This document shows positions 26,627-34,564 of a stretch of 34,589 nt of DNA, piece by piece; the first letter of the stretch is position 1; each line of letters opens with the position of its first letter. Made by a program: the position numbers and the translations under genes. This DNA is from Deltaproteobacteria bacterium (lineage in GTDB: Bacteria; Desulfobacterota; Desulfomonilia; Desulfomonilales; Desulfomonilaceae), in assembly GCA_021777225.1 (NCBI GenBank), contig JAJYDQ010000042.1:1-34589 (forward strand), given 5' to 3'. The notes beneath the pieces were generated by a model. The model saw only the letters and a program-made list of their open reading frames with translations. It was not told the DNA's origin and did not search any database.

Positions 26627-29600
26627 GAAGAAATCTAAAGGAGCAAAGCCGCACGCCTTTCGCAATAGGCTTGTCCTTAACCAGTGGTTGATGAGTCTTT
26701 TCGGCGTCGATCCACTTGACCAGCGTTATCAGGGTACCGCAAAACGTCCGTTTCATGATCTGATCGAGTCGATCAAATCCTCCAATCTGGAGGGGCTGGA
26801 TCACGACAATGTACACAAATTTTACCATGCGCTTGTAAACAGCGACATGTTTTGGAATGACATCAGCATACTTAGCAAGGAGGAGATTCTCGTTTATGAA
26901 GAGAACATTGTAAGACATACCCAAACCATTAATGAGAGGCGAGTAAGGCCGGTAGTCTGGAAGTATTTCCAATGGCTGAGCTTACTTTTTGTGGAAATTT
27001 ACCTGGATCGCTTCTTTGGTAACCGGGATATCCTCCGGAATGATCTAAATGGTTTTATAGAAAGATTCAACCGCCGCTGGCCGGATTATGACAATATTCC
27101 TCCATATGAAATAGATGATCTAAACAAGATTTGCCTGCAAAATGCGACTGGAAGCGGCAAGACGTTGCTGATGCATGTCAATTTACTTCAGTACAGGCAT
27201 TTCTCGAAAAAATATGGAAAAGATAAGGATCTTTCCCGGGTCATTCTGCTCACCCCCAATGAACGACTGAGCGAGCAGCATGTTACCGAGTTCAAGGAGA
27301 GCAATATATCAGCAGATCCATATCTGCAGACTCGAAGCGGACTATTTGGATGGGCCACGTTGCTTAATCATGTGGATGTTCTCGAAATCACCAAATTGGC
27401 TGACCAGGAAGGCCCAAACACAATCGCCACCAGGAGCCTGGGCGATCAAAACCTGTTGCTCGTGGATGAGGGGCATAGGGGTATGAGCGGCAAAGACGAG
27501 GGGGTTTGGTTTACACGCCGTTCAGATCTATGCGCCAGAGGCTTCAGTTTCGAGTATTCGGCAACCTTCGAACAGGCTGTAAAGGCAGCTAATAATCAAG
27601 ACTTCGAAAATAGTTACGCCAAGAGCATTTTATTCGATTACTCTTACCGATGGTTCTACGAGGATGGTTTTGGCAAGGACTATCAGATCATAAACCTACC
27701 CGAGTCTTTTGACGAGATTAAGTCTGTTTATCTGACGGCTTGCTTGCTCAAATACTACCAGCAGCTCCATATATATGAAAATGACAAAAAGTCTTCAAAT
27801 TTTAAGCCTTTTAACATAGAGAAGCCACTCTGGGTATTTGTCGGGAGCACCGTTTCCAAGGCCAAGGGTGGTTCGGATGACGAAAAAATAGTCGCCACTG
27901 ATGTTGCGCAGATAATTCAGTTTATTGCAGATTTTCTTGAAAACAAAGAGGCTTCCTGCCGCCGAATTCATACGATCCTTATTGGTAATGGTGAGGATAC
28001 AGGGCTCATTGATAGCAAAGGGAATGATATTTTTGCCGGAGCCTTTAACTATTTGACCAGGAACATGAATGCATGTGAGACGATAGAAACGCTATATCAC
28101 GATATCCTTGGACGTCTTTTTAACAATCGGGCTGGCGGACAACTGGTTCTCTCTCGGATCAAGGGTGAATCCGGCGAAATAGCCTTAAGAGTTGGCCAGG
28201 CTGAAACTCCTTTTGGTCTGATAAATGTTGGAGACGCCAAAGGGCTCTGTGATCATGTTGCGGATGTCGCCTCAACGAATGGTACCAAATTGTCCGTAGA
28301 AGATAGTGACTTTTCAGAAGCCATGTTCGCGTCGGTTAAGGATTCCAGCTCTCCTGTTAATCTTCTAATTGGCTCTAAAAAATTCGTAGAAGGTTGGGAT
28401 TGCTGGCGAGTGAGTGCTTTGGGGCTCATGCATGTCGGGCAAAGCGAAGGAGCCCAGATTATCCAGTTATTCGGACGAGGAGTTCGTCTGAAAGGATATG
28501 AGTGGAGCTTAAAACGCAGTGGACACATAAATGTTCCGGTAACGATACCGAGTTGTATTGAAGAACTGGAAACACTGAATGTATTTGGCATTGAAGCCAA
28601 CTTCATGGAGAAATTCAGGGAATTCCTCAAGGATGAAGGTTTGCCTGGTAACGAGCAAAGACAGACTTTTACTATTCCGCTAAATGTGACTTATGATTTT
28701 GGGAGTAGGCTCAAGATTCTTAGGCCCAAACGTAAGCTTGATGGGAAAGAATACGACTACAAAAAGGATGGGCCAGTCCCAACAATTGGCGATGTTCCTA
28801 AATATTTCTACCGCAACAAGGTGGTAACTGACTGGTACCCTCGCATTCAGGCTATTCAATCTCGCCAATCTAATCATACAACCATCAAGAATCAAGCTTG
28901 TCTAAGGGAGCAGCATTGCGTTTGGTTGGATTATGACGAATTGTTCTTTGATCTTGAGCGATTCAAAAGGGAGCGAAGCTGGTACAATCTGAACATAACA
29001 ACAGGAAGCATCAAAGCATTACTTTCTAACCCCAATTGGTACACCTTATACATACCTGAAAACACACTAAACCCAAAAGGATTTGAGGGCGTTAGATTAT
29101 TACAGCATGTTGCCAATGAACTTGTGCGACGATACTGCCAAAAATATTATAATTATTGCAAACGACAATATATTGAGCCACGCCTGGAACTTCGAGAACT
29201 CACTAGGACTGATGACAACATTCCTAAAGATGAATTCTATCAACTAATTGTTGATGGCGATGAAGCGCAGGTCATTCAAGGAATTCAGCAGATTAAGCAA
29301 GACCTGGCATCTAGCAAAGATGACCTTATACGGGTCGGCGATCTTAATGCCTGCAACTTCGGCAAACATCTGTTTCAGCCCCTTTTCCATGTCCGTCGGG
29401 GTGGGAAGATAACAATTCTACCTGTGGTTCTAAATGAAAGCGAATATCAGTTTGTCACGGATTTGAAAGACTGGTGCGATTCAAATAAGCATATAATTGA
29501 ATCGAAAAGGCTGGAGCTCTTCCTGCTCAGGAACATGAGTAGAGGCAAGGGGGTTGGCTTCTTCGAGGCCGGTGGTTTTCATCCCGATTTTATCCTATGG

Positions 29601-29888
29601 ATACTGGATGGGGACAAACAGTACGTAACCTTCATAGAACCCCACGGGCTTGTTTATGAGAGCATTGCAAATGAAAAGTTTCTTTTCTACCAGCGCATCA
29701 AGGATATAGAGAAACGCCTCAACGATCCGATCGTCATATTAAATTGCTTTATTCTATCATGGACTCAGTATCCTCGTTTACAGTGGGGAAAGAAAAGAGA
29801 AGAGCTGGAAGACCAGAATGTCCTTTTTATGACAGATGATCGGGACCACTACATAGAAAAACTGTTAGGGCGGATTATTGATTTTTAG
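26619..29888 (+). CDS. Type III Res-like DEAD/DEAH helicase with C-terminal PD-(D/E)xK-like domain
   Basis: The protein has 1089 residues from the ATG at 26619, overlapping the RhuM stop by 8 bases; an upstream TTG at 26577 is unlikely. Walker A is ATGSGKT (176-182) in CLQNATGSGKTLLMHVN, and motif II is DEGH (283-286), followed by FSFEYSATFEQ. The helicase C lobe has GSKKFVEGWDCWRVSALGLM and IIQLFGRGVRLKG. Near the end GFHPDFILW (PD at 989-990) and TFIEPHG (E at 1007) have the spacing of a PD-(D/E)xK nuclease, with His where Lys is usual. This fits a Res-type cleavage subunit working with the Mod-like methylase. Whether it cuts DNA is not shown. Confidence 0.87.
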   Translation: MAKKKSKGAKPHAFRNRLVLNQWLMSLFGVDPLDQRYQGTAKRPFHDLIESIKSSNLEGLDHDNVHKFYHALVNSDMFWNDISILSKEEILVYEENIVRHTQTINERRVRPVVWKYFQWLSLLFVEIYLDRFFGNRDILRNDLNGFIERFNRRWPDYDNIPPYEIDDLNKICLQNATGSGKTLLMHVNLLQYRHFSKKYGKDKDLSRVILLTPNERLSEQHVTEFKESNISADPYLQTRSGLFGWATLLNHVDVLEITKLADQEGPNTIATRSLGDQNLLLVDEGHRGMSGKDEGVWFTRRSDLCARGFSFEYSATFEQAVKAANNQDFENSYAKSILFDYSYRWFYEDGFGKDYQIINLPESFDEIKSVYLTACLLKYYQQLHIYENDKKSSNFKPFNIEKPLWVFVGSTVSKAKGGSDDEKIVATDVAQIIQFIADFLENKEASCRRIHTILIGNGEDTGLIDSKGNDIFAGAFNYLTRNMNACETIETLYHDILGRLFNNRAGGQLVLSRIKGESGEIALRVGQAETPFGLINVGDAKGLCDHVADVASTNGTKLSVEDSDFSEAMFASVKDSSSPVNLLIGSKKFVEGWDCWRVSALGLMHVGQSEGAQIIQLFGRGVRLKGYEWSLKRSGHINVPVTIPSCIEELETLNVFGIEANFMEKFREFLKDEGLPGNEQRQTFTIPLNVTYDFGSRLKILRPKRKLDGKEYDYKKDGPVPTIGDVPKYFYRNKVVTDWYPRIQAIQSRQSNHTTIKNQACLREQHCVWLDYDELFFDLERFKRERSWYNLNITTGSIKALLSNPNWYTLYIPENTLNPKGFEGVRLLQHVANELVRRYCQKYYNYCKRQYIEPRLELRELTRTDDNIPKDEFYQLIVDGDEAQVIQGIQQIKQDLASSKDDLIRVGDLNACNFGKHLFQPLFHVRRGGKITILPVVLNESEYQFVTDLKDWCDSNKHIIESKRLELFLLRNMSRGKGVGFFEAGGFHPDFILWILDGDKQYVTFIEPHGLVYESIANEKFLFYQRIKDIEKRLNDPIVILNCFILSWTQYPRLQWGKKREELEDQNVLFMTDDRDHYIEKLLGRIIDF

Positions 29889-30042
29889 ATGCAACCGCTG
29901 CGCTATCTGAAAGCATTTCGGCCGATAAAAGATGCGGATTTTCCCAACGGATTTTCACAATCATCAAAGGGAAATTCACACCGAGTTTTTCAACGGACCA
30001 AATAAATCAGCACAGACGTCTTTAGGGTCAAGGTCAAGGCAC

Positions 30043-30954
30043 ATGGAGCGAACGCCAAAATATTATCTTGCAGTTTGTTACAGTGAAATCAAAACGGATT
30101 CTGAAGGTTCAGAAGAAACTGGTCAGGTTATCAATGCGATTAGAGAATTATCGACCAATGAACTCCGAAACTTTCGACGCTACGTGAAGAAGATAGTCGA
30201 ATACAGTCAAAACAGACATCTGTCCAAGGGCTTGCTCCTAAATTATCACGATTTTCAAGATGCTTGCGAAGAATATTTAAAAAATTATCATGAGACCCAA
30301 GTAATAGATTGGGGCGTGGTGGAACAAATGTCTATGAATCTGGGAAGGCTTTTCCTCAACACTTTAAATTTGTTCAGATGTTTTTTGGACCACACAGGAA
30401 CTACCCTGAAGAGAACATTTAGAAAGAATCCTAGCACAGTTGGAAAATGGGAAGCGGCTACCCATAGGTGTTATGACGAATCTTTTGCGTATCGTTTCAT
30501 GTATCAACTGAGGAATTACGGCCAGCACGTTGGCATGCCGCCACTGAATTTAGAAATATCTTCTGAAGGAGCCGAACCCTTCAACGATAAAGATTCCATA
30601 ATTTCACATTTTCATGTCGGTCTTCAGACTCAGCCCCTCCTAAAAGACAAGAAAATTTTCAAAAAGCTGGCAGACGATATCAACTCATACGGAAAAGTTA
30701 TCGACTTGATACCGTTATTAGATGAATGGTTCAAGTATGTGAGTGACCTTTTTAAGACAAGAGGGGAAATTGAAATCCGTTCAGCAAGGAACGCAGCTAA
30801 CAAAATAGTCAGTCTGAGAAATGAAATATCTGCGCCAGATCAGGCCGCAATGTGTATTCTCAAGATACCTAATGATCATGGAGAAGATCAATTATCTCCG
30901 ACAATGGAATGGTTCCCAGAACGGGAGGCTGAAGCGATCCTGAAACAATTATGA
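30043..30954 (+). CDS. Hypothetical protein with HEPN-like R-x4-H signature
   Basis: This is a 303-residue protein from the ATG at 30043 (MERTPKYYLAVCYSE), with AAGG close upstream. An earlier in-frame ATG at 29932 would add 37 residues and leave a 43-bp gap to the helicase gene, but has no ribosome-binding site. It is mostly helical and charged. R157-NYGQ-H162 in MYQLRNYGQHVGMPP matches the R-x4-6-H motif of HEPN ribonucleases, with the usual polar residue after Arg. Around it are helices such as GRLFLNTLNLFRCFLDHTG. I do not recognise a named family. The HEPN idea rests on one short motif and the defence context. It follows the Res-like gene in the same direction. Confidence 0.65.
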   Translation: MERTPKYYLAVCYSEIKTDSEGSEETGQVINAIRELSTNELRNFRRYVKKIVEYSQNRHLSKGLLLNYHDFQDACEEYLKNYHETQVIDWGVVEQMSMNLGRLFLNTLNLFRCFLDHTGTTLKRTFRKNPSTVGKWEAATHRCYDESFAYRFMYQLRNYGQHVGMPPLNLEISSEGAEPFNDKDSIISHFHVGLQTQPLLKDKKIFKKLADDINSYGKVIDLIPLLDEWFKYVSDLFKTRGEIEIRSARNAANKIVSLRNEISAPDQAAMCILKIPNDHGEDQLSPTMEWFPEREAEAILKQL

Positions 30955-31095
30955 GGTTAACTGTAGCCAATTAATCTAAGTTATTTAAAGGAGTTGAAGA
31001 CTTAAATGTATTTCTTGTTTGAATCAAGTTAATTTCTTGAACTCAGAGAACTGATTTTTTCTCAATGATATACGGCAAACGCGGGGTGGCACCAA
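30955..31095. other. Spacer before the PIN-domain gene
   Basis: This 141-bp gap is the largest inside the cluster after the 154 bp before the HEPN-like gene. It contains AAGGAG at about 30988, without a start at the right distance, and no clear terminator. The PIN gene could therefore be in the same transcript or have its own promoter. Confidence 0.3.
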
Positions 31096-32556
31096 ATGAA
31101 GGTTTTCTTTCTTGATACAAACATATTTCTCCAATGCAAAGATGTAGACAAATTGCGCTGGAATGAGGTGGCTGGAAATGAGGATGAAATTTTGCTCTTG
31201 ATTCCAACGCCCGTTGAAAAGGAAATTAACAACCTTAAACAAGACGGGAATAGACGCCGCAGTAAACGAGCGAGGATTGCGAATTCCATGATGAGAGATA
31301 TTTTGAAAGCCAACGATGCGAAATTGATTCTCAAAAAATCTAAGCCCTTCGTTGAAATTTCATTTGTACCAACAGACATATTGAAAATAGCGCCACCCCA
31401 CATAGATACTTCTACATCAGATGACCGTATTGTGGCAGAAGCTGTTTCATATACAAATCTGCATCCGACAAGTAATGTCTTCATTCTAACCAATGACACT
31501 CTGTTGATGCGGACTGCCCAGCGAAACAAACTGCAATACGTGGAAATTCCTTCCGATTGGTTTTTAGATCCAGAACCAGATCCCAAGGAAAAGATAATCA
31601 AAGGATTAGAAGATCAGCTAAAGCAGCTCCAAAAGACGTTACCCTTGATCGATGTGACCATCTCCGACATCAACGGAGCGATCTTGAAACAGTCTGTTAC
31701 TATTGTAGTGAGAAACTTCAGGGAACTTGATGGCTATGAGATAGAAGAACTGATAATGGCAGCAAGAAACGAGCGTACGTTTCTTTCTAAATCTGAAATT
31801 GAGAAGAATGCCGAACTAGCTTATCAATTGGCTCCATCTCTTATGGGTTTCAACAAGTACTATGAACCTCCAAGTGATGCGGATATCCAAAACTACTTTG
31901 AAGAATGTGAAAAATGGGCTGGTGAACTCGAAGCATTTGTCAAAGAGCTTCCGGGCAGGATAAGTTCGATATCCAGAAATTTTCGAATGGTTGTCTCTAT
32001 TCGTAATTCTGGTTCAGTTCCAGCCGAAAACGTCGTGGTTGAGTTCAAGCTTCCCAATGGTCTTCTTCTAAGACCACCGTCTGATTCGTTCGATTTTGAC
32101 ATAGCTAGTCTTGTCCCAAAATGTCCGCAACCACCTGAAGGCCAATGGATCAGCCGCCCAGATCCAGTTGCTCACAGTCCTTACTTTTCTAAACTTGAAC
32201 CAACCTTTCCGAGGTTTGAGCCCTTACAAAATGCCACATCTGTAGTTCCTCTGGTAGTACCCGTAATACCGCATCGGCGAGACAGGCACTGTTTTTATCC
32301 GAAACAAAGTAAGCCTTCTGATTTCAGTCACCTATGGAAATTTGAGTGTGAGGAATTCCGTCACCAGGTTGACCCAGAACAGTTTGAAGTGATCATTAAT
32401 GTGCCGGACGCCTTCAGTAAAATAAATAGCGTTTTTGAATACCGGATCACTGCCAAAAATTTACCAAACCCTCACAAGAACTGTTTGAGACTGACTATCG
32501 AGTTCTTGAAAGGAGACACCCTAGCTGAAGTACGTAAGTTTTTGGGGCTATGTTAG
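31096..32556 (+). CDS. PIN-domain ribonuclease-like protein with large C-terminal extension
   Basis: This is a 486-residue protein. Residues 1-155 are a PIN domain with the acidic residues in place: D7 (FFLDTN), E41/E43 (PTPVEKEI), D109/D110 (TSDDRIVAEA) and D134 (ILTNDTLLM). These normally bind Mg2+ or Mn2+ for RNA cleavage. Residues about 165-195 may form a short coiled coil. Residues about 295-345 (FRMVVSIRNSGSVPAENVVV, EFKLPNGLL) look like an immunoglobulin-like beta domain, and the last 120 residues are also beta-rich. It is much longer than VapC-type toxins (about 130 residues), and no antitoxin gene is adjacent. Position suggests an RNA-targeting arm of the defence-like operon. Confidence 0.82.
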   Translation: MKVFFLDTNIFLQCKDVDKLRWNEVAGNEDEILLLIPTPVEKEINNLKQDGNRRRSKRARIANSMMRDILKANDAKLILKKSKPFVEISFVPTDILKIAPPHIDTSTSDDRIVAEAVSYTNLHPTSNVFILTNDTLLMRTAQRNKLQYVEIPSDWFLDPEPDPKEKIIKGLEDQLKQLQKTLPLIDVTISDINGAILKQSVTIVVRNFRELDGYEIEELIMAARNERTFLSKSEIEKNAELAYQLAPSLMGFNKYYEPPSDADIQNYFEECEKWAGELEAFVKELPGRISSISRNFRMVVSIRNSGSVPAENVVVEFKLPNGLLLRPPSDSFDFDIASLVPKCPQPPEGQWISRPDPVAHSPYFSKLEPTFPRFEPLQNATSVVPLVVPVIPHRRDRHCFYPKQSKPSDFSHLWKFECEEFRHQVDPEQFEVIINVPDAFSKINSVFEYRITAKNLPNPHKNCLRLTIEFLKGDTLAEVRKFLGLC

Positions 32557-32872
32557 TCTTTAAGCACCGTGAATCGTCCGGTTAGATGTGTATGTCTATT
32601 TAATAGGCCACCGTGACCGTTAGTCTCTTCGAACAGTGTTTACGGTGCGTTTTATGCCAATTTTGGGGCCGCCCGGCCAAATTGAATCAGGCGGCAGTCC
32701 CTTTCAGATGTTTGGTTTCAGAGCAGTGCCCGATTTGATCTACATTACCGCATCGTTTTAGAGTTTGGTCCTGCAGGGCCAGCGGAGCGAATGGTCAACG
32801 ACAATTACATCTGTTCAGTTGTCGGCGAGTAGATGTCCGTTAGGAAGGTCCTTAACTCGTTTGGAAGGGGGC
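32557..32872. other. Non-coding stretch before the transposase remnant
   Basis: There is no supported gene. It contains the possible terminator and an inverted CGACAA/TTGTCG pair near 32797-32823 just before the IS21-like frame. That could be part of a decayed insertion-sequence end, but true terminal repeats were not identified. Confidence 0.4.
32609..32647 (+). terminator. Possible terminator of the defence-like operon
   Basis: CACCGT (32609-32614) pairs with ACGGTG (32642-32647), followed by CGTTTTAT. The loop is long and the T-run short, so this is only a candidate, 53 bases after the PIN gene stop. Confidence 0.3.
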
Positions 32873-33082
32873 ATTGTTTTGCAGACGACTGACGCTCAGG
32901 TGAGGAAACTAATGAAGGAGATTCGCAAGGCAGGCAAAATTGGAGATTCAGCTTTACGATCCGGGATGAGCCGTAAGACAGCAACCAAGTATGTAAAGAT
33001 TGAGAAGCTACCGTCGGAACTGACGGAGCCAAGAACATGGCGGAGCTCTCTGAATCGCAGAGGGCCGCTGTCACGGAATTGA
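32873..33082 (+). pseudogene. IS21-family transposase (IstA-like) N-terminal remnant
   Basis: The frame reads IVLQTTDAQVRKLMKEIRKA, GKIGDSALRSGMSRKTATKY and VKIEKLPSELTEPRTWR, the N-terminal helix-turn-helix of IS21-type IstA transposases. Relatives start MVLQTT; here the first codon is ATT, with TTG two codons later. After RTWR (about 33042) similarity stops and the frame ends at 33082. The DDE catalytic domain and istB are absent. It is a dead fragment marking past insertion. Confidence 0.75.
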
Positions 33083-33121
33083 GGCCTTTCATCTATAGCG
33101 GACATAATCCTGCCTGTATGA

Positions 33122-33310
33122 TCAGGAAAGATCTTCCTTATTTCTGGACTTCTTGAGGAAGCCGGCAAGGTATTGAATCCTTTCTCGATAAGAAACTATC
33201 TGGTTTATAATCTCATCTCTGAGCCGAATGCGCTCCTTTGACGGTCCAAAATTGAAGGATGTAGTAAGGGCGTTAAATTCAATGCTTGGCGCCACTAAAC
33301 ATCTCTTACT
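33122..33310 (-). pseudogene. Unidentified C-terminal gene fragment
   Basis: This is a stop-to-stop frame of 62 codons with no ATG. It includes APSIEFNALTTSFNFGPSKE, then RIRLRDEIINQIVSYRERIQ and YLAGFLKKSRNKEDLS. The amphipathic, charged helix and codon pattern look like a real protein tail. I do not recognise the family. The fragment lies between other broken genes. Confidence 0.35.
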
Positions 33311-33367
33311 CTAGATTCACAGTCCCAAGCTCGCTAAAGAATTTTGGAATTATTGGAGCCGTTGCTT

Positions 33368-33532
33368 ATGGACCGATCAACAATACACTACTACAACAAA
33401 AACGCCGACAAGTTAGCCGAATTGTACGAAACCGCTGACATGTCGGAAATTCACGCCCTGCTTGTCCGGTTCTTATCCGAAAAGGCTAGGATCCTGGAGA
33501 TAGGGTGCGGGTCGGGACGCTGCTCCCACTAG
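33368..33532 (+). pseudogene. Truncated class I SAM-dependent methyltransferase
   Basis: The frame opens at ATG 33368 (GGAG upstream) and encodes MDRSTIHYYNKNADKLAELY through ARILEIGCGSGRCSH. ILEIGCGSGR is the SAM-binding motif I of Rossmann-type methyltransferases, found at the normal distance from the start. A TAG follows three residues later, leaving 54 of an expected 200 or more residues. No continuation was found downstream. Confidence 0.75.
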
Positions 33533-33814
33533 GATCCGGAAGTTGTAGATTGAATTCCTTAATGGCAAGTTCGGCCCCGCTGCCCAGTCTGACCATTTTC
33601 GTGCCGCCACGAAAAAGGTTGTCCGGGTCGTAACCTGTTGTTTCACAAGGCTCTATGGCTCGCTTCATGCTGTCTCCGCAAGATCTCGTCGCTATGCTCG
33701 CTCGAGATGACATGGTGGGTGGCGTTGGGCGGACTATTCCTGGCAATTAAATCACTTCAGTGGCAAACATCAATATTCAGCATGAAAAAACATTTACAAG
33801 GGGGGCGGTACAGC
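33533..33814. other. Broken sequence between methyltransferase remnant and NYN gene
   Basis: No intact gene is present. On the minus strand about 33545-33650 a frame reads TTGYDPDNLFRGGTKMVRLG and SGAELAIKEFNLQLP, which looks protein-like but is unidentified. Around 33665-33710 the sequence GATCTCGTCGCTATGCTCGC has the look of an interspersed repeat. Confidence 0.3.
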
Positions 33815-34447
33815 TTACCATTTCTTGGGTTTTGATATCGTCGTTCCGGGGATTAGATCTGGGAGTTGAGAAGTCTTTAAAATTGATTCTCTAATTCTTC
33901 TAGTGAATGTGGCATACTGATTGAGCTGTTTATTGTTGGTCTTGGCCTTGACCTGGGGATTTATGATGCCGATTATTTTGTTGTGGCGGACTTTGACGAG
34001 TCTAACAGCCTCGGCCAAATCACTATCATTTGAGATTATGACTCCACAGTCATAATTATCCAACCAGGCGTCATCAAGAAAATGAAGGGCTAGATTCACA
34101 TCAGAGCCCTTTTCTTCTGTAAATATTACATCCTCGGTGTACCGGGGTGGTTTAGGTTGGGCAAGAGGAGCCATTTTAGTGTGGCTGAGGAAATGTCCGT
34201 AAACGATTTCTATTTCAGGAATATATGCATTTAAAGCTCTTATGTAGGTTTGTTGTCTGATATGTTTTTGTGGATCATGTTGCGTAGGATGAACTCGGGC
34301 AGTGAAATACTTGATTCGCTGGATATCGTGACTTGGATTCAACAACCCTTTACACATAGCCATCAGATTCAGCCATTTGTAAGGAGTGTTTTTTACCGCT
34401 CCATAATAAAGATTGAACCCGTCAATATAGATATAGGTTCGTGACAA
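33815..34447 (-). CDS. NYN-domain (LabA/DUF88-type) nuclease-like protein
   Basis: This is a 210-residue protein of the PIN-like NYN fold, predicted to be a metal-dependent ribonuclease. The three acidic motifs are visible: YIYIDGFNLYYG (Asp near residue 9), EEKGSDVNLALHFLDDA (Asp about 115) and GVIISNDSDLAEAVRLV (Asp about 140-142). Translation probably starts at TTG (34445-34447), preceded by GGGGGT. The C-terminus is basic. It has a strong own promoter about 90 bp upstream and a structured leader. No partner gene is seen within the window. Confidence 0.88.
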   Translation of the reverse strand: MSRTYIYIDGFNLYYGAVKNTPYKWLNLMAMCKGLLNPSHDIQRIKYFTARVHPTQHDPQKHIRQQTYIRALNAYIPEIEIVYGHFLSHTKMAPLAQPKPPRYTEDVIFTEEKGSDVNLALHFLDDAWLDNYDCGVIISNDSDLAEAVRLVKVRHNKIIGIINPQVKAKTNNKQLNQYATFTRRIRESILKTSQLPDLIPGTTISKPKKW

Positions 34448-34466
34448 TCAGACCCCCAAATAAGCA

Positions 34467-34486
34467 GGGGCCCCAAAAGGAGCCCC
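34467..34486 (-). promoter_or_regulatory. Stable hairpin in the NYN gene leader
   Basis: On the minus strand GGGGCTCC-TTTT-GGGGCCCC forms an 8-bp stem with one G-T pair and a four-base loop, 20 bases upstream of the TTG start. A second possible stem (CCTCAC/GTGAGG with CGTCG/CGA inside) lies at about 34490-34513. Together they could attenuate transcription or limit ribosome access. Confidence 0.5.
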
Positions 34487-34535
34487 GCACCTCACCGTCG
34501 AAACGAGTGAGGGGATTAACCAACTTTTCGCTTCC

Positions 34536-34564
34536 ATAATAAATGACACCCTTCCCTGCGTCAA
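34536..34564 (-). promoter_or_regulatory. Sigma-70-type promoter of the NYN gene
   Basis: On the minus strand TTGACG (34559-34564) and TATTAT (34536-34541) are exactly 17 bases apart. Start of transcription is expected near 34529, giving a leader of about 80 bases. Confidence 0.65.

Noticed and set aside
29889-30008. 39-codon frame starting right after the Res-like stop
   Set aside because: No recognisable protein, no ribosome-binding site, and it overlaps the alternative start of the next gene in another frame.
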